The notes: generated from the letters alone by a model not told the origin. Numbered from the stretch's first letter, positions 1 to 8,140 are shown. The stretch is DNA of 64,000 bases from an uncultured Sterolibacterium sp. (GCA_903904605.1 CAIVDC010000114.1:1-64000); one strand, 5' to 3'. Numbers and translations: made by a program.

Positions 1-63
1 CGATCGAAGGGAGAAAGATAACGTCCTGCCAGCGGGATGCCCCCAGCGGCCGCTGCCAGCGCT

Positions 64-291
64 TTACAGCACCGTCATGCGGTCATGGGGTGGAGGAATT
101 TGAGGTGGCCAGAAGTGGGGGAATTTGACCGGCCAACGGGGGTCGATACGTCGCCTTAATTCGGCCGAGAGGACCTCAGGATTCGTTTGTTTTGGGTTAA
201 GTCCCTCCCACTCGTGCGCAATCGCCCAAATTGACAGAAACTCATTTCTGTCCTTAACGAATGACGCGCCTCCTTCGGATTGCCTACTCAT
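64..291 (-). CDS. hypothetical protein, third gene of a toxin-antitoxin operon, possibly with a replaced C-terminus
   Basis: A 75-residue reading frame whose ATG overlaps the stop of the antitoxin gene by four bases (ATGA at 288-291), which suggests translational coupling. I do not recognise the protein. Its last 25 or so residues are Pro- and Phe-rich and are encoded by the GGAATTTGA/GGCC repeats at 91-134. This looks like a normal gene truncated by an insertion and read through into foreign sequence. It could also be a small non-functional frame. Confidence 0.4.
   Translation of the reverse strand: MSRQSEGGASFVKDRNEFLSIWAIAHEWEGLNPKQTNPEVLSAELRRRIDPRWPVKFPHFWPPQIPPPHDRMTVL
91..134. repeat. 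pair of imperfect direct repeats, possible insertion-sequence terminus
   Basis: Two copies of a TGGRGGAATTTGA...GGCC unit start at 91 and 116, a 25-base period. Multiple short repeats ending in GGCC/TGGCC are typical of the ends of IS21-like elements. No transposase is visible, because the window starts here, so the assignment is inference only. Confidence 0.3.
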
Positions 292-569
292 GCGGCTTTC
301 TTGATCTTCACTTGCGGCGCCAGCCCTGCGACTGCTGCCATATCAATCAACGCATCCACCGAAAAGAGTTCGATCTTGCCGCGCGTGAGGTCGGAAATAC
401 GCGGCTGGGTGACGCCAAACAGCTTCGCAGCTTCGGCTTGGGTCATGCCGCGCTTCTTGATGAGCTCGGTCAATTCAATAACAAGCTCGGAACGTGCGCG
501 CATGCTGGCCGCCAACTGTGGTGTGTCCTCGATGGCATCCCATACGCTTTGAAATCTTTGCTTGCTCAT
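288..569 (-). CDS. XRE-type helix-turn-helix antitoxin (HigA-like)
   Basis: A 93-residue protein with a helix-turn-helix of the XRE/HTH_37 type around residues 36-62 (GMTQAEAAKLFGVTQPRISD). In type II toxin-antitoxin modules such proteins neutralise the toxin and repress their own promoter. The gene lies downstream of the toxin gene and overlaps it by four bases (566-569), the toxin-first order usual for HigBA-like modules. It also overlaps the following small frame. Autoregulation is likely, because an imperfect palindrome lies just before the toxin start (907-922). Confidence 0.85.
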   Translation of the reverse strand: MSKQRFQSVWDAIEDTPQLAASMRARSELVIELTELIKKRGMTQAEAAKLFGVTQPRISDLTRGKIELFSVDALIDMAAVAGLAPQVKIKKAA

Positions 570-898
570 GATTTCCCCCTCATCAGTTCCTTGTAACGGT
601 TACGTGCCAGTTCAATATCGTTTGTCGCGGTCTTCTCAGACTTCTTCTGGAAACAGTGAAGCACATAGATGGCATCTTCGAGCTTGGCCAGATAGATCAC
701 CCGAAACGTTCCGGCTTCTATCCAAACACGAATTTCACGCACGCCCTTGCCGACCGATGGCATTGGCTTCCAGTCTTCTGGGTCATAACCACGCTGCACT
801 CGGTCAATCTGGAAGCCCGCAGCCCTCCGAGCCGTTTCTGGAAAGCCCCGCAACTCGTCCAAAGCGTTGCCACAAAACTCAACAGATTTAATTGCCAT
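566..898 (-). CDS. RelE/ParE-superfamily toxin (phage Gp49-like, HigB-like)
   Basis: A 110-residue basic protein. The stretch from KGVREIRVW through FRVIYLA to YVLHCFQKKSEKT is characteristic of Gp49-like toxins of the RelE superfamily, which usually cleave mRNA at the ribosome. I chose the ATG at 898 (MAIKSVEFCG). The frame is open further upstream, but that extension runs through the AT-rich promoter region and has no family similarity. It is the first gene of a three-gene operon with four-base overlaps throughout. Confidence 0.85.
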   Translation of the reverse strand: MAIKSVEFCGNALDELRGFPETARRAAGFQIDRVQRGYDPEDWKPMPSVGKGVREIRVWIEAGTFRVIYLAKLEDAIYVLHCFQKKSEKTATNDIELARNRYKELMRGKS

Positions 899-906
899 AC
901 GGAAGT

Positions 907-922
907 ATATAAAGCTTTGTAT
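907..922. promoter_or_regulatory. imperfect palindrome before the toxin gene, candidate antitoxin operator
   Basis: ATATAAAGCTTTGTAT is centred on AAGCTT with one mismatched pair. It begins nine bases upstream of the toxin ATG in an AT-rich island. Its position fits autorepression by the XRE antitoxin; this is inferred, not shown. Confidence 0.35.
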
Positions 923-1030
923 GTTTTTAACAGGATTTGAGAACCTGATTAGGCGATGAAGGTGAAAACCGAAACAGGAAGGGTCGATCAGACTTCCTAC
1001 ACTGTTCCTACACGAACGAATTTTGACTAC

Positions 1031-1060
1031 AAACAAAAACGGCTTCCATCGCTGGAAGCC
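1031..1060 (-). terminator. intrinsic terminator of the tRNA-Met gene
   Basis: Read on the minus strand, an 8-bp perfect stem (GGCTTCCA/TGGAAGCC) with a 4-base loop is followed by GTTTTTGTTT. It starts 11 bases after the CCA end of the tRNA and has the standard form of a Rho-independent terminator. Confidence 0.8.
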
Positions 1061-1070
1061 GCATCGTTAC

Positions 1071-1147
1071 TGGTGGTGATGGGGGGACTTGAACCCTCGA
1101 CCTACGGATTATGAATCCGTCGCTCTAACCAGCTGAGCTACATCACC
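1071..1147 (-). tRNA. tRNA-Met (anticodon CAT)
   Basis: The 77-base minus-strand sequence folds as a tRNA. The acceptor stem is GGTGATG/CATCACC, the D-arm contains AGCTCAGCTGGTTAGAGC and the anticodon stem is ACGGA/TCCGT around a loop with CAT. The T-arm contains GGTTCAAGTCC, and an encoded ACCA ends the gene. CAT could also be tRNA-Ile2 or initiator. The acceptor sequence and paired first position match elongator tRNA-Met of betaproteobacteria better. Confidence 0.93.
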
Positions 1148-1246
1148 GTCCACCGCGCGGGCTGACAGCCCGCTTGGCAAGGGGCGGAATTATCCAGCGG
1201 GGTACCGACTCTTGTCAAGTTGGACCTCCTCCGCGACAATGCCGGT

Positions 1247-2401
1247 ATGAAATTCGATATCGTCATCGTCGGCGGTGGTCTCGCCGGACTCTCCCTTGCC
1301 GTTGCCCTGCGCAACAGCCCTTTGTCGGTCGCCGTCGTGGAAAGCCGGCCGCCTGTGACGTCGACTGGCCTCGATACGCGCATCTATGCCGTCAGCCCAG
1401 CAAACGAGCGGTTTTTATCCGGGATTGGTGCCTGGCAGCACTTCGATAAGACACGGATCGCGCCGGTGAGGACCATGGAGATCTACGGCGACGCCGGCGG
1501 GCGGCTAGATTTTTCCGCTTTTGACAGCGGCGTCCCGGAGTTGGCCTGGATCATCGAGTCCTCTCTGATCATGGGAGAGTTGTGGGAAACTGCCAAGCGG
1601 CAGGGCAATGTTTCCCTGCTCTGCCCGGCCAGACCTGAGGCGCTGGCGTTCGGCTCGGAGTGTGCTCACCTGACGCTGACCGACGGGCGGGTGCTGTCCG
1701 CCAATCTTATTGTCGCCGCCGATGGCGCCGATTCGTGGACACGGGAGGCCGCCGGCATCGCCGTGGCATTCAAGCCCTACGGCGAGATGGGCTTGGTCGC
1801 CAACTTCGCCTGCGAGAAGCCGCACCAGGATACGGCCTTTCAGTGGTTCCGCGGCGATGGCGTACTCGCCTGGTTGCCTCTGCCGAACTCGATGATTTCG
1901 ATGGTCTGGTCGACCCCGCTCGATCATGCCCATGACTTGCTGTCGATGGCACCCCAGGACCTCAGCCACCGGGTGGCCTCAAGCGGCGACTGGCGCCTGG
2001 GAGAACTCAAAATGGTGACGCCGGCGGCCGCTTTTCCGCTGCGCCTGATGCGCGCGCCGCGTAGCATCGGCCCACGCCTGGCGCTGATCGGCGATGCCGC
2101 CCACACCATCCACCCCTTGTCCGGCCACGGCATCAACCTCGGTTTTCAGGACAGCAAGGTCCTGGCCGAATTGCTCAGGAACCGACCCGACTACCTCGAC
2201 TGCGGCGACGCGCGCCTGCTGCGCCGTTACGAGCGGGCGCGCCGGGAGGAGGTAGTGGCGTTACAATCGGCGACTCACGCCTTACAGCGGCTCTTCCGGC
2301 CCCGCAACGCGGTGCTGGCGATGTTGCGCAATGCCGGGTTGAACCTTACCCATGCACTGCCTGTCGTACGAGATGCCTTGGTACGCTACGCGCTGGGCTA
2401 A
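1247..2401 (+). CDS. UbiH/UbiF/COQ6-family FAD-dependent ubiquinone biosynthesis hydroxylase
   Basis: A 384-residue flavin monooxygenase that should hydroxylate the aromatic ring of a ubiquinone precursor, using NAD(P)H and O2. The FAD-binding GGGLAG motif is at the N-terminus. The DGADS motif lies near residue 160, and GDAAHTIHPLSGHGINLG near residue 280 is the typical UbiH/UbiF flavin-ribityl motif. I chose ATG 1247 because it places the Rossmann strand (KFDIVIVGGG) at the start, as in the family. An in-frame ATG at 1220 would add nine poorly conserved residues. dsbC follows after 26 bases, so the genes are probably cotranscribed. Which ring position it hydroxylates cannot be told from the sequence. 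Confidence 0.88.
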   Translation: MKFDIVIVGGGLAGLSLAVALRNSPLSVAVVESRPPVTSTGLDTRIYAVSPANERFLSGIGAWQHFDKTRIAPVRTMEIYGDAGGRLDFSAFDSGVPELAWIIESSLIMGELWETAKRQGNVSLLCPARPEALAFGSECAHLTLTDGRVLSANLIVAADGADSWTREAAGIAVAFKPYGEMGLVANFACEKPHQDTAFQWFRGDGVLAWLPLPNSMISMVWSTPLDHAHDLLSMAPQDLSHRVASSGDWRLGELKMVTPAAAFPLRLMRAPRSIGPRLALIGDAAHTIHPLSGHGINLGFQDSKVLAELLRNRPDYLDCGDARLLRRYERARREEVVALQSATHALQRLFRPRNAVLAMLRNAGLNLTHALPVVRDALVRYALG

Positions 2402-2427
2402 TCGTAATTTCAAACTTCGGAGATGTC

Positions 2428-3144
2428 ATGATCAAGAATATCATCGCCTGCGCCCTGGCCGCGCTCGCCCTAGCTGCAGGACTGGCGAGAGCCGACGAGG
2501 CTGACATCAGGAAGTCCCTGACCTCTCTGTACGGCGCGGACCTCAAGGTGGATGCCGTGCGAAAGGCCGGCGTGCTGGGCCTTTACGAGGTTCAGATCGG
2601 CAGCGACATCCTGTATTCCGACGACAAGGGCAGTTATTTCGTCCAGGGCGACATCATCGATGCAAAATCGAAGACCAACCTCACCGAGGCGCGCAAGAAC
2701 AAGCTTTCGCAGATCAAGTTTTCCGACCTGCCGCTGGAACTGGCGGTCAAGACGGTGCGCGGCAACGGCCGCCGCGTCTTCGCCACTTTCGAGGATCCGA
2801 ACTGCGGCTACTGCAAGAAGCTGGCGAAGGACATGGTCGGCATGACCGACCTCACCATCTACACCTTCCTGATACCGATACTCACGCCTGACTCGGTGGT
2901 GAAGTCCAAGGCCATCTGGTGCTCGGCTGACCGATCCAAGGCATGGAACGCGTGGATGCTCCATGAGACAGTCCCCGCTGCCGCCAGTTGCGACACGCCG
3001 ACTGAAAAGGTTCTGGCACTGGCACAGAAACTCGGCGTGCATGGTACGCCGACGATTTTCCTGATCAATGGCGAACGCATCCCAGGTGCAGTTCCGGCAG
3101 CGCGCCTGGAACAGGAACTGCAACGTGTTGCCGCGCTGAAGTAA
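2428..3144 (+). CDS. dsbC: periplasmic thiol:disulfide isomerase DsbC
   Basis: A 238-residue protein with a Sec signal peptide (hydrophobic residues 4-20, cleavage near LARA-DE). An N-terminal dimerisation domain is followed by a thioredoxin fold. The active site CGYC is at residues 126-129, and a cis-proline motif GTPT lies near residue 205. Two further cysteines in the helical insert can form the second, structural disulfide of DsbC/DsbG. It should shuffle wrong disulfides in the periplasm, kept reduced by DsbD. It follows the UbiH-like gene closely and is followed by a tonB-like gene. Confidence 0.93.
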   Translation: MIKNIIACALAALALAAGLARADEADIRKSLTSLYGADLKVDAVRKAGVLGLYEVQIGSDILYSDDKGSYFVQGDIIDAKSKTNLTEARKNKLSQIKFSDLPLELAVKTVRGNGRRVFATFEDPNCGYCKKLAKDMVGMTDLTIYTFLIPILTPDSVVKSKAIWCSADRSKAWNAWMLHETVPAAASCDTPTEKVLALAQKLGVHGTPTIFLINGERIPGAVPAARLEQELQRVAALK

Positions 3145-3160
3145 GTATGGCGGCGGCGTC

Positions 3161-3682
3161 ATGACGACGACCCGCCTCGACTGGGCCCTGCTGCTTTCGA
3201 TCGCCCTGCATGCCGCCTTGCTGGTCAGTTTCGCGACGAGCGGCGGTCTGTGGCCGGGTATCTGGCCGGGTACCGGCTCCGCCCCCGGAAAGAGACCCTT
3301 GAACGTCCGCTTGCCGACTCAGCCGGCGTCACCCGCGGACTTCTATCCTAGCGCAGCGTTACTTGCCGGCGCACCGCGTACTTCCCGAGCCGGGACCAGC
3401 CCGGCCGAAGCCGGAGGATTCCCCTCGCCGCTGACCAGGATCGAGCCGGAATATCCGGAAGCCGCCTTCGCGCTGGGCATCTCAGGCAAGGTCGAAGTGG
3501 ATGTGTGGGTCGACGCCAGCGGGCAGGTCGAGAATGCCTTCGTCGTCAGTTCGACCCTGGATGGCGTTTTCAATCGCTCCGCCCTCAAGGCAGTGCGCGA
3601 GGCGCGTTTCGCGCCCCGCCTGGTCCAGGGCAAGCCGACCCGGGGGGTCTATCGGGCGGTCATCGTGTATGCGCTGAAATAG
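3161..3682 (+). CDS. short TonB-type energy transducer
   Basis: A 173-residue protein with a single N-terminal membrane anchor (residues 9-25). A Pro/Ser/Gly-rich periplasmic linker leads to a C-terminal TonB domain (from about residue 92). The domain carries the EPEYPEAAFALGISGKVEVD signature and ends in a VIVYALK strand. It should link an ExbBD proton channel to TonB-dependent receptors. No exbB or exbD is adjacent, and the linker is much shorter than in E. coli TonB. It may therefore serve a particular receptor, or act as a TonB-like periplasmic protein. It starts 16 bases after dsbC. Confidence 0.85.
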   Translation: MTTTRLDWALLLSIALHAALLVSFATSGGLWPGIWPGTGSAPGKRPLNVRLPTQPASPADFYPSAALLAGAPRTSRAGTSPAEAGGFPSPLTRIEPEYPEAAFALGISGKVEVDVWVDASGQVENAFVVSSTLDGVFNRSALKAVREARFAPRLVQGKPTRGVYRAVIVYALK

Positions 3683-3684
3683 CC

Positions 3685-3708
3685 TTCGGGAATGAGCACA
3701 TTCCCGAA
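3685..3708. terminator. strong hairpin after the tonB-like gene
   Basis: A perfect 10-bp stem (TTCGGGAATG/CATTCCCGAA) with a 4-base AGCA loop begins two bases after the tonB stop. No clear T-tract follows. It may be an atypical terminator or an mRNA 3'-end stabiliser between the plus-strand operon and the minus-strand tctA. Confidence 0.5.
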
Positions 3709-3896
3709 AGGTTCTGCCCCGGGGCGGCTCCGCAAGACAACCGACCGTCACTAATCGACGGCTGGATATCGCTCTCCTTGGCGACGGCGCGCCAACGAGC
3801 CAGCAGCCCGAACCAGCTCTGCCTTTCCATGCCGACTGCGCGCCTTCGCCGCCGACCGGCCGAATGATGCGCACGCTGGCTCACTCACTGACGGAC

Positions 3897-5435
3897 TCAG
3901 ACCGTATCGAGCCGCGCGCCTGCTTCCTTCTTTCGGACGGACTCCCGCATCGAGGCCCGCATTGCAAAGAAGATCTGCCCGAAAACCAGCAGCGCGCACA
4001 CGATCATGAAGCCCAGGCTGATGGGCCGCTGCAGGAACACCATCATGTCACCCCGCGAGAGCAGCAGGGCGCGGCGGAAGTTCTCCTCGACCATCGGACC
4101 CAGGACGTAGCCCAGCAGGATGGGCGCGACGGGAAAATCCAGCGCGATCAGGATGGCGCCGAAAATGCCGAAGGCCAGTACTTCGCCGACGTCGAACAGC
4201 GCGTTGTTGGTGCTATAGACGCCCACGGCAATGAAGAACAGGGCGGAGGGGAACAGATAGCGATAAGGTACCTGAAGCAGCTTGACCCATAGCCCGATCA
4301 GCGGCACGTTGAGCACGACCAGCAGGACATTGCCGATCCAGAAGCTGGCGATCAACCCCCAGAACAGGTCCGCGTGCTCGCTGATCAGTTGCGGGCCCGG
4401 CTGGATGCCCTGGATCATCAGCGCGCCCAGGATCAGCGCCATCACCGCATCGCCCGGAATCCCTAAGCTCATGGTCGGGATGAAGTCGACCTGGGTCTTC
4501 GAGTGCGATGACGCCTCGGGGCTGGCCACGCCTTCCAGCGCGCCGTGACCGAAACGCTCCGGCGTCTTCGAGATCTTCTTCTCGACCGCATAGGCGATGA
4601 AGGTGGTGATGGTCGGGCCGGTTCCCGGCATGGCGCCGAACAGGGTGCCGATCAGCGTGCCGCGCAGCATGGGGAAAAACGCCTGCTTCAGCTCCGCCTT
4701 GCTCGGGCGCATGTCGCGCAGACGCACTTTGACGCCGCTGCCGACGATATGCATGCGGTTCACGCTCTTGAGAAAATCGGCCACGCCGAACAGACCCAGC
4801 GCCAGTGCGACCAGTTCGATCTTGTCCGACAGTTCGACGAAGCCGAAGGTGAAACGCAGGGTTCCGCTATTCACGTCGGTGCCGACGACGCCGATCAAGA
4901 GACCGATGATGGTCATCGCCACGCCTTTCAGCGGGGAGCCCCTCGACATCGTGCCGCCGGCCAGCAGCCCGAGCAGCATGATGGAAAAGATTTCCGTCGG
5001 CCCGAACTCGAAGGCCATCTTGACCAGCAGCGGCGACGCAAAGATCATCACGATGATGCCGAACGAGGCCGCGAAGAACGAGGCGATCATCGTGATCCCG
5101 AGCGCCGTCCCGCCCTTGCCCTGCTTGGTCATCGGGTAACCGTCCAGGCAGGTGACCGCATGGGGCGGATGGCAGGGCAGGTTGAGCAGGATGGCGCCGA
5201 TCGCGCCGCCGTATTGCGAACCGTAGAAGATGCCGGCCAGCATCAGGATCGCCGGGACCGGATGCAGGGTGTAGGTCAATGGCAGCAGCATCGAGATGGC
5301 GGACAGCGCACCCATGCCCGGCAGAACGCCGATCAGGTTGCCGACCAGGACGCCGAAGAAGGACCACATCAGGTTGTGCGGCTCCAGCGCAACGCCGAAG
5401 CCGTACCATAAATCCAGAAGCGATTGCTCAATCAT
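3897..5435 (-). CDS. tctA: tripartite tricarboxylate transporter large permease TctA
   Basis: A 512-residue protein with about a dozen hydrophobic segments and the conserved glycine-rich TctA motifs. These include GVLPGMGALSAISMLLPLTY near residue 37, GSQYGGAIGAILLNLPCHP near 72, and MPGTGPTITTF and SLGIPGDAVMALILGA further on. It forms the channel of a secondary carboxylate/aromatic-acid importer that needs a periplasmic TctC binding protein. tctB lies three bases upstream. No tctC gene lies in this window, so the substrate cannot be named. Confidence 0.93.
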   Translation of the reverse strand: MIEQSLLDLWYGFGVALEPHNLMWSFFGVLVGNLIGVLPGMGALSAISMLLPLTYTLHPVPAILMLAGIFYGSQYGGAIGAILLNLPCHPPHAVTCLDGYPMTKQGKGGTALGITMIASFFAASFGIIVMIFASPLLVKMAFEFGPTEIFSIMLLGLLAGGTMSRGSPLKGVAMTIIGLLIGVVGTDVNSGTLRFTFGFVELSDKIELVALALGLFGVADFLKSVNRMHIVGSGVKVRLRDMRPSKAELKQAFFPMLRGTLIGTLFGAMPGTGPTITTFIAYAVEKKISKTPERFGHGALEGVASPEASSHSKTQVDFIPTMSLGIPGDAVMALILGALMIQGIQPGPQLISEHADLFWGLIASFWIGNVLLVVLNVPLIGLWVKLLQVPYRYLFPSALFFIAVGVYSTNNALFDVGEVLAFGIFGAILIALDFPVAPILLGYVLGPMVEENFRRALLLSRGDMMVFLQRPISLGFMIVCALLVFGQIFFAMRASMRESVRKKEAGARLDTV

Positions 5436-5438
5436 GGC

Positions 5439-5909
5439 TCAGCCCCAGCGAAACAACGGAAACTGCATGTCCAGCCCCCACCAGAAGACCACCACGCAGA
5501 CCACGGCGATGCCCAGCGACAGCAGCGTCGCCTGCTTGACGGTGTTTTCCCGGTCGGCCAGTGCGGAAATGAATACCACGGCGAAGGTGGCCGGCAACAG
5601 CCCGCCATAGATCCCCAGCACGATGAACGCGATCAGGCTCAGCACGATGAGGAACCAGGCGCGCCATTCGGGCGGCAGCGGCACCTCCTTGATTTTTGCC
5701 TCGTCCTTCTTGGCGGTAAAGAAGATCGCCGCTCCCATCAGCGCCAGGAGCACCCCCAGCGAAAGCGGGAAGAATCCCGGCCCCATCCGGCTCAGGCTTC
5801 CGATCTTGTAGGTCATGCCCTGGAACATCGCCCCCAGGCCGAGCAGAAACATCAGGATGCCGCCCCAATGATCCTTGTCGTACTTGCTGATGAAACCTTT
5901 CACTGTCAT
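5439..5909 (-). CDS. tctB: tripartite tricarboxylate transporter small subunit TctB
   Basis: A protein of about 156 residues with four hydrophobic segments and the TctB pattern (WGGILMFLLGLGAMFQG, then MGPGFFPLSLGVLLALMG). First gene of tctBA. The start is ambiguous. The ATG at 5909 directly abuts an AGGAGG, with no usable spacer. The GTG two codons later (5903) has the same AGGAGG at an ideal six-base spacing, so initiation may really be at GTG. Longer open frame upstream is intergenic sequence containing the likely promoter. Confidence 0.88.
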   Translation of the reverse strand: MTVKGFISKYDKDHWGGILMFLLGLGAMFQGMTYKIGSLSRMGPGFFPLSLGVLLALMGAAIFFTAKKDEAKIKEVPLPPEWRAWFLIVLSLIAFIVLGIYGGLLPATFAVVFISALADRENTVKQATLLSLGIAVVCVVVFWWGLDMQFPLFRWG

Positions 5910-5938
5910 CCTCCTGCCGCCATTCATGGCGGTCTGTG

Positions 5939-5966
5939 AAAATACTGCCCTGTCACACATTGTCAC
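5939..5966 (-). promoter_or_regulatory. tctB: candidate promoter of tctBA
   Basis: On the minus strand GTGACA (5966-5961) and TATTTT (5944-5939) are separated by 16 bases. That is five and four matches to the sigma-70 hexamers, about 30 bases upstream of tctB. The -35 lies inside the tandem TGTCACACAT repeat. Confidence 0.4.
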
Positions 5967-5970
5967 ACAT
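5951..5970. repeat. perfect tandem 10-base repeat at the tctB promoter
   Basis: TGTCACACAT occurs twice head to tail (5951-5960, 5961-5970) across the candidate -35 region. A direct repeat with one helical turn spacing is a plausible regulator site; no regulator gene is adjacent. Confidence 0.6.
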
Positions 5971-6326
5971 CGGAGCAATTGGCGGCGACGATTTCGGCTG
6001 TCCCGCCGGGTCGACGCTGATCGACCCGGCAAGTCCGGATCATTGCCGGAAGTCTTTATAGCACGCTCGGGCCAACGCAGAACGCCTCGGGCGAAGGCGA
6101 TCGGGGCAAGACCCGGACTGCTGGGTCGGCGACGAGCGCGGGCTTCCTATGGGCTGCCGCTGCTGGCGTGCGTTGACCTTTGAACTTCCTGTCGGCCCAG
6201 TTGAAAGTTTATGGTTTTGAGCGGAAGACGCATAGAATCCGACAAAAAATTAATTGTTCATATTATGGAATCAAGGAAAAGCGACCAGGCTACCAGCCGG
6301 CCGGTCCTGCCGAAGGCGGGCGACTG

Positions 6327-7379
6327 ATGGCTACCACGCCCCGCCCCGACGTCGGGGCGCTATCGCGCGCCATCAGCCGCGTCGAAAATCGCGCGGAAGG
6401 CCACGAAGCGATCCTGCGCGAAGCCTACCGCACCCCGCATTGGGCGACAGTCATCGGCATCACGGGACCGCCGGGGGCGGGAAAATCGACACTGGTCGAC
6501 GCCCTGGCGGCCCACTGGGGTGCGGACGGCAGACCCATCGCGATCATCGCGGTCGATCCTTCAAGTCCGTTCTCGGGCGGTGCCGTGCTGGGCGATCGCA
6601 TCCGCATGGACAAGAGCAGCGCGCTGCCGAACGTATACTGCCGCAGCATGTCATCGCGCGGTCATAGCGGAGGCCTCTCCGAGGCCGCGTGCGATATCGT
6701 CGCCGTACTCAGTCACTTCGGCTTCGAACGTATCCTGCTGGAAACAGTAGGCGCAGGACAATCCGACATCGAGGTCGGCGGCACGGCCGACTGCACGCTG
6801 GTCATCGCCGTCCCCGGCCTGGGCGATCAGGTCCAGGCGCAGAAGGCCGGCATCATGGAAATCGGCGACGTCTATGCGATCAACAAATCCGATCTCCCCC
6901 AGGCAGCCGCGACACGCGAGCAGATCGAGGGCATGCTCGGCACGGCCTACACGGGACAGCCCGGCATCAACGCCGCGACGACGGGCACGCGCGCGGCGAC
7001 CGGGCAGACGGCGGGCGGGCGGGCCCTGAGGCGCCGCCACGGCGACCCCCGGCACGAGGGCGGCGCCTGGCGCCCGCCGGTGCTTGCCATTGCCGCGCTC
7101 AGCCAGCAGGGCATCGCCGAACTCGCCGCCGCAACAGACCTGTTTCTCGACTGGTCGCAACGCACCGGCAGGCTGCTGGCCAAGCGCCATGAGCGCATCC
7201 ACGATCAGGTGCTGCGGCTCTTGACGCAGCGCCTGCTCCAGCCATTCACGCACGGGACCGGCGCTGAGCCGGCTGCGCCGGCGCCGCTCACCGCCTGGGT
7301 TGACTCGATAGTCCGCGGCGAGGCCAGTCCTATCGAGGCAGCGGTCGCGCTGCTGTCCGTTCAGAAGGTGCCGGGGTAG
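6327..7379 (+). CDS. meaB: MeaB/ArgK-family GTPase (methylmalonyl-CoA mutase chaperone type)
   Basis: A 350-residue P-loop GTPase of the SIMIBI class. It has Walker A GPPGAGKS near residue 48, the DPSSPFSGGAVLGDRIRM segment typical of MeaB, and base-recognition NKSD near residue 188. MeaB proteins load and protect B12-dependent acyl-CoA mutases. No mutase gene is in the window, so the client is unknown. The region after NKSD carries an Arg/Gly/Thr-rich insert of about 30 residues (near 215-245) not usual for the family. ATG 6327 is preceded by GAAGG and starts the conserved part. The 3' end overlaps the convergent SDR gene by 19 bases. Confidence 0.88.
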   Translation: MATTPRPDVGALSRAISRVENRAEGHEAILREAYRTPHWATVIGITGPPGAGKSTLVDALAAHWGADGRPIAIIAVDPSSPFSGGAVLGDRIRMDKSSALPNVYCRSMSSRGHSGGLSEAACDIVAVLSHFGFERILLETVGAGQSDIEVGGTADCTLVIAVPGLGDQVQAQKAGIMEIGDVYAINKSDLPQAAATREQIEGMLGTAYTGQPGINAATTGTRAATGQTAGGRALRRRHGDPRHEGGAWRPPVLAIAALSQQGIAELAAATDLFLDWSQRTGRLLAKRHERIHDQVLRLLTQRLLQPFTHGTGAEPAAPAPLTAWVDSIVRGEASPIEAAVALLSVQKVPG

Positions 7380-8140
7380 GCGCCGCCGTCCATGAGAAAG
7401 TTCTGCCCGGTGACGAAACCGGCTTGCGCGCTGCACAGGTAGGCGCAGGCATCGCCGAACTCAGCCGGGTCGCCGAAGCGTCCTGCGGGCGTCACCTTGA
7501 TGCGCTCCTGGCGCACGGTTTCGAGATCCTTGCCGGTGGCCTTGGAGGTCGCGGCGATCAGTCCCTTGAGCCGGTCGGTGTCGAACGGCCCGGGCAACAG
7601 ATTGTTGATGGTGACGTTGTGCCTGGCGACCTGCCGGGAGAGGCCGGCGACAAAGCCCGTCAGGCCGGAGCGTGCACCGTTCGACAAGCCCAGGACGGCG
7701 ATCGGCGCCTTGACCGCGGCGGAGGTGATGTTGACGACCCGACCGAAGCGCCTTTCGATCATCCCGTCCAAGGTGGCCTTGATCAGTTCGATCGGCGTCA
7801 GCATGTTGGCATCCAACGCCGCGATCCACTGATCGCGGCTCCAGTCCCGGAAATCCCCGGAGGGCGGACCGCCGGCGTTGGTGACCAGAATGTCGATGGC
7901 CCCGGCCGCAGCCAGGGCCAGCGCACGGCCTTCCGGCCGGGTGATGTCGGCGGCCACGGCGTTCACCACCACCCCGGTCTCCGCCCGGATGGCCGCCGCC
8001 GTCTTTGCCAGTTCGGCCTCGCCGCGCGCGACGATGGTCAGTCCGACGCCCTCGCGTGCCAGCGCCAGCGCGCAACCCCGGCCCAGCCCCTTGCTCGCGC
8101 CGCAAACCAGGGCGTGGCGCCCCTTGATTCCCAGATCCAT
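7361..8140 (-). CDS. SDR-family oxidoreductase, divergent 3-oxoacyl-ACP-reductase-like
   Basis: A 259-residue Rossmann protein. It has a cofactor-binding ASKGLGRG segment near residues 15-22, NAGGPP near 88 and a C-terminal FLMDGG motif. The usual catalytic YxxxK is absent: after SAAVKAPIAVLG comes LSNGARSGLTG, so Tyr and Lys are replaced. This matches the FabG-like subgroup known to lack a perfect SDR tetrad, so it may not be a conventional dehydrogenase. The ATG at 8140 has GGAGG six bases upstream. An in-frame ATG 18 bases earlier has no ribosome site. Confidence 0.85.
   Translation of the reverse strand: MDLGIKGRHALVCGASKGLGRGCALALAREGVGLTIVARGEAELAKTAAAIRAETGVVVNAVAADITRPEGRALALAAAGAIDILVTNAGGPPSGDFRDWSRDQWIAALDANMLTPIELIKATLDGMIERRFGRVVNITSAAVKAPIAVLGLSNGARSGLTGFVAGLSRQVARHNVTINNLLPGPFDTDRLKGLIAATSKATGKDLETVRQERIKVTPAGRFGDPAEFGDACAYLCSAQAGFVTGQNFLMDGGAYPGTF

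Larger units (their letters stand above)
5910..6326. other. 417-base divergent intergenic region between tctB and meaB
   Basis: No gene seen. It holds the tctB promoter and TGTCACACAT repeats. A perfect 10-bp inverted repeat with a 6-base loop lies at 6005-6030 (GCCGGGTCGA/TCGACCCGGC). Next to meaB is an AT-rich stretch (about 6200-6275) that probably contains the meaB promoter; I could not assign hexamers. The frame of meaB is open upstream to 6180, but that part is not protein-like. Confidence 0.6.
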
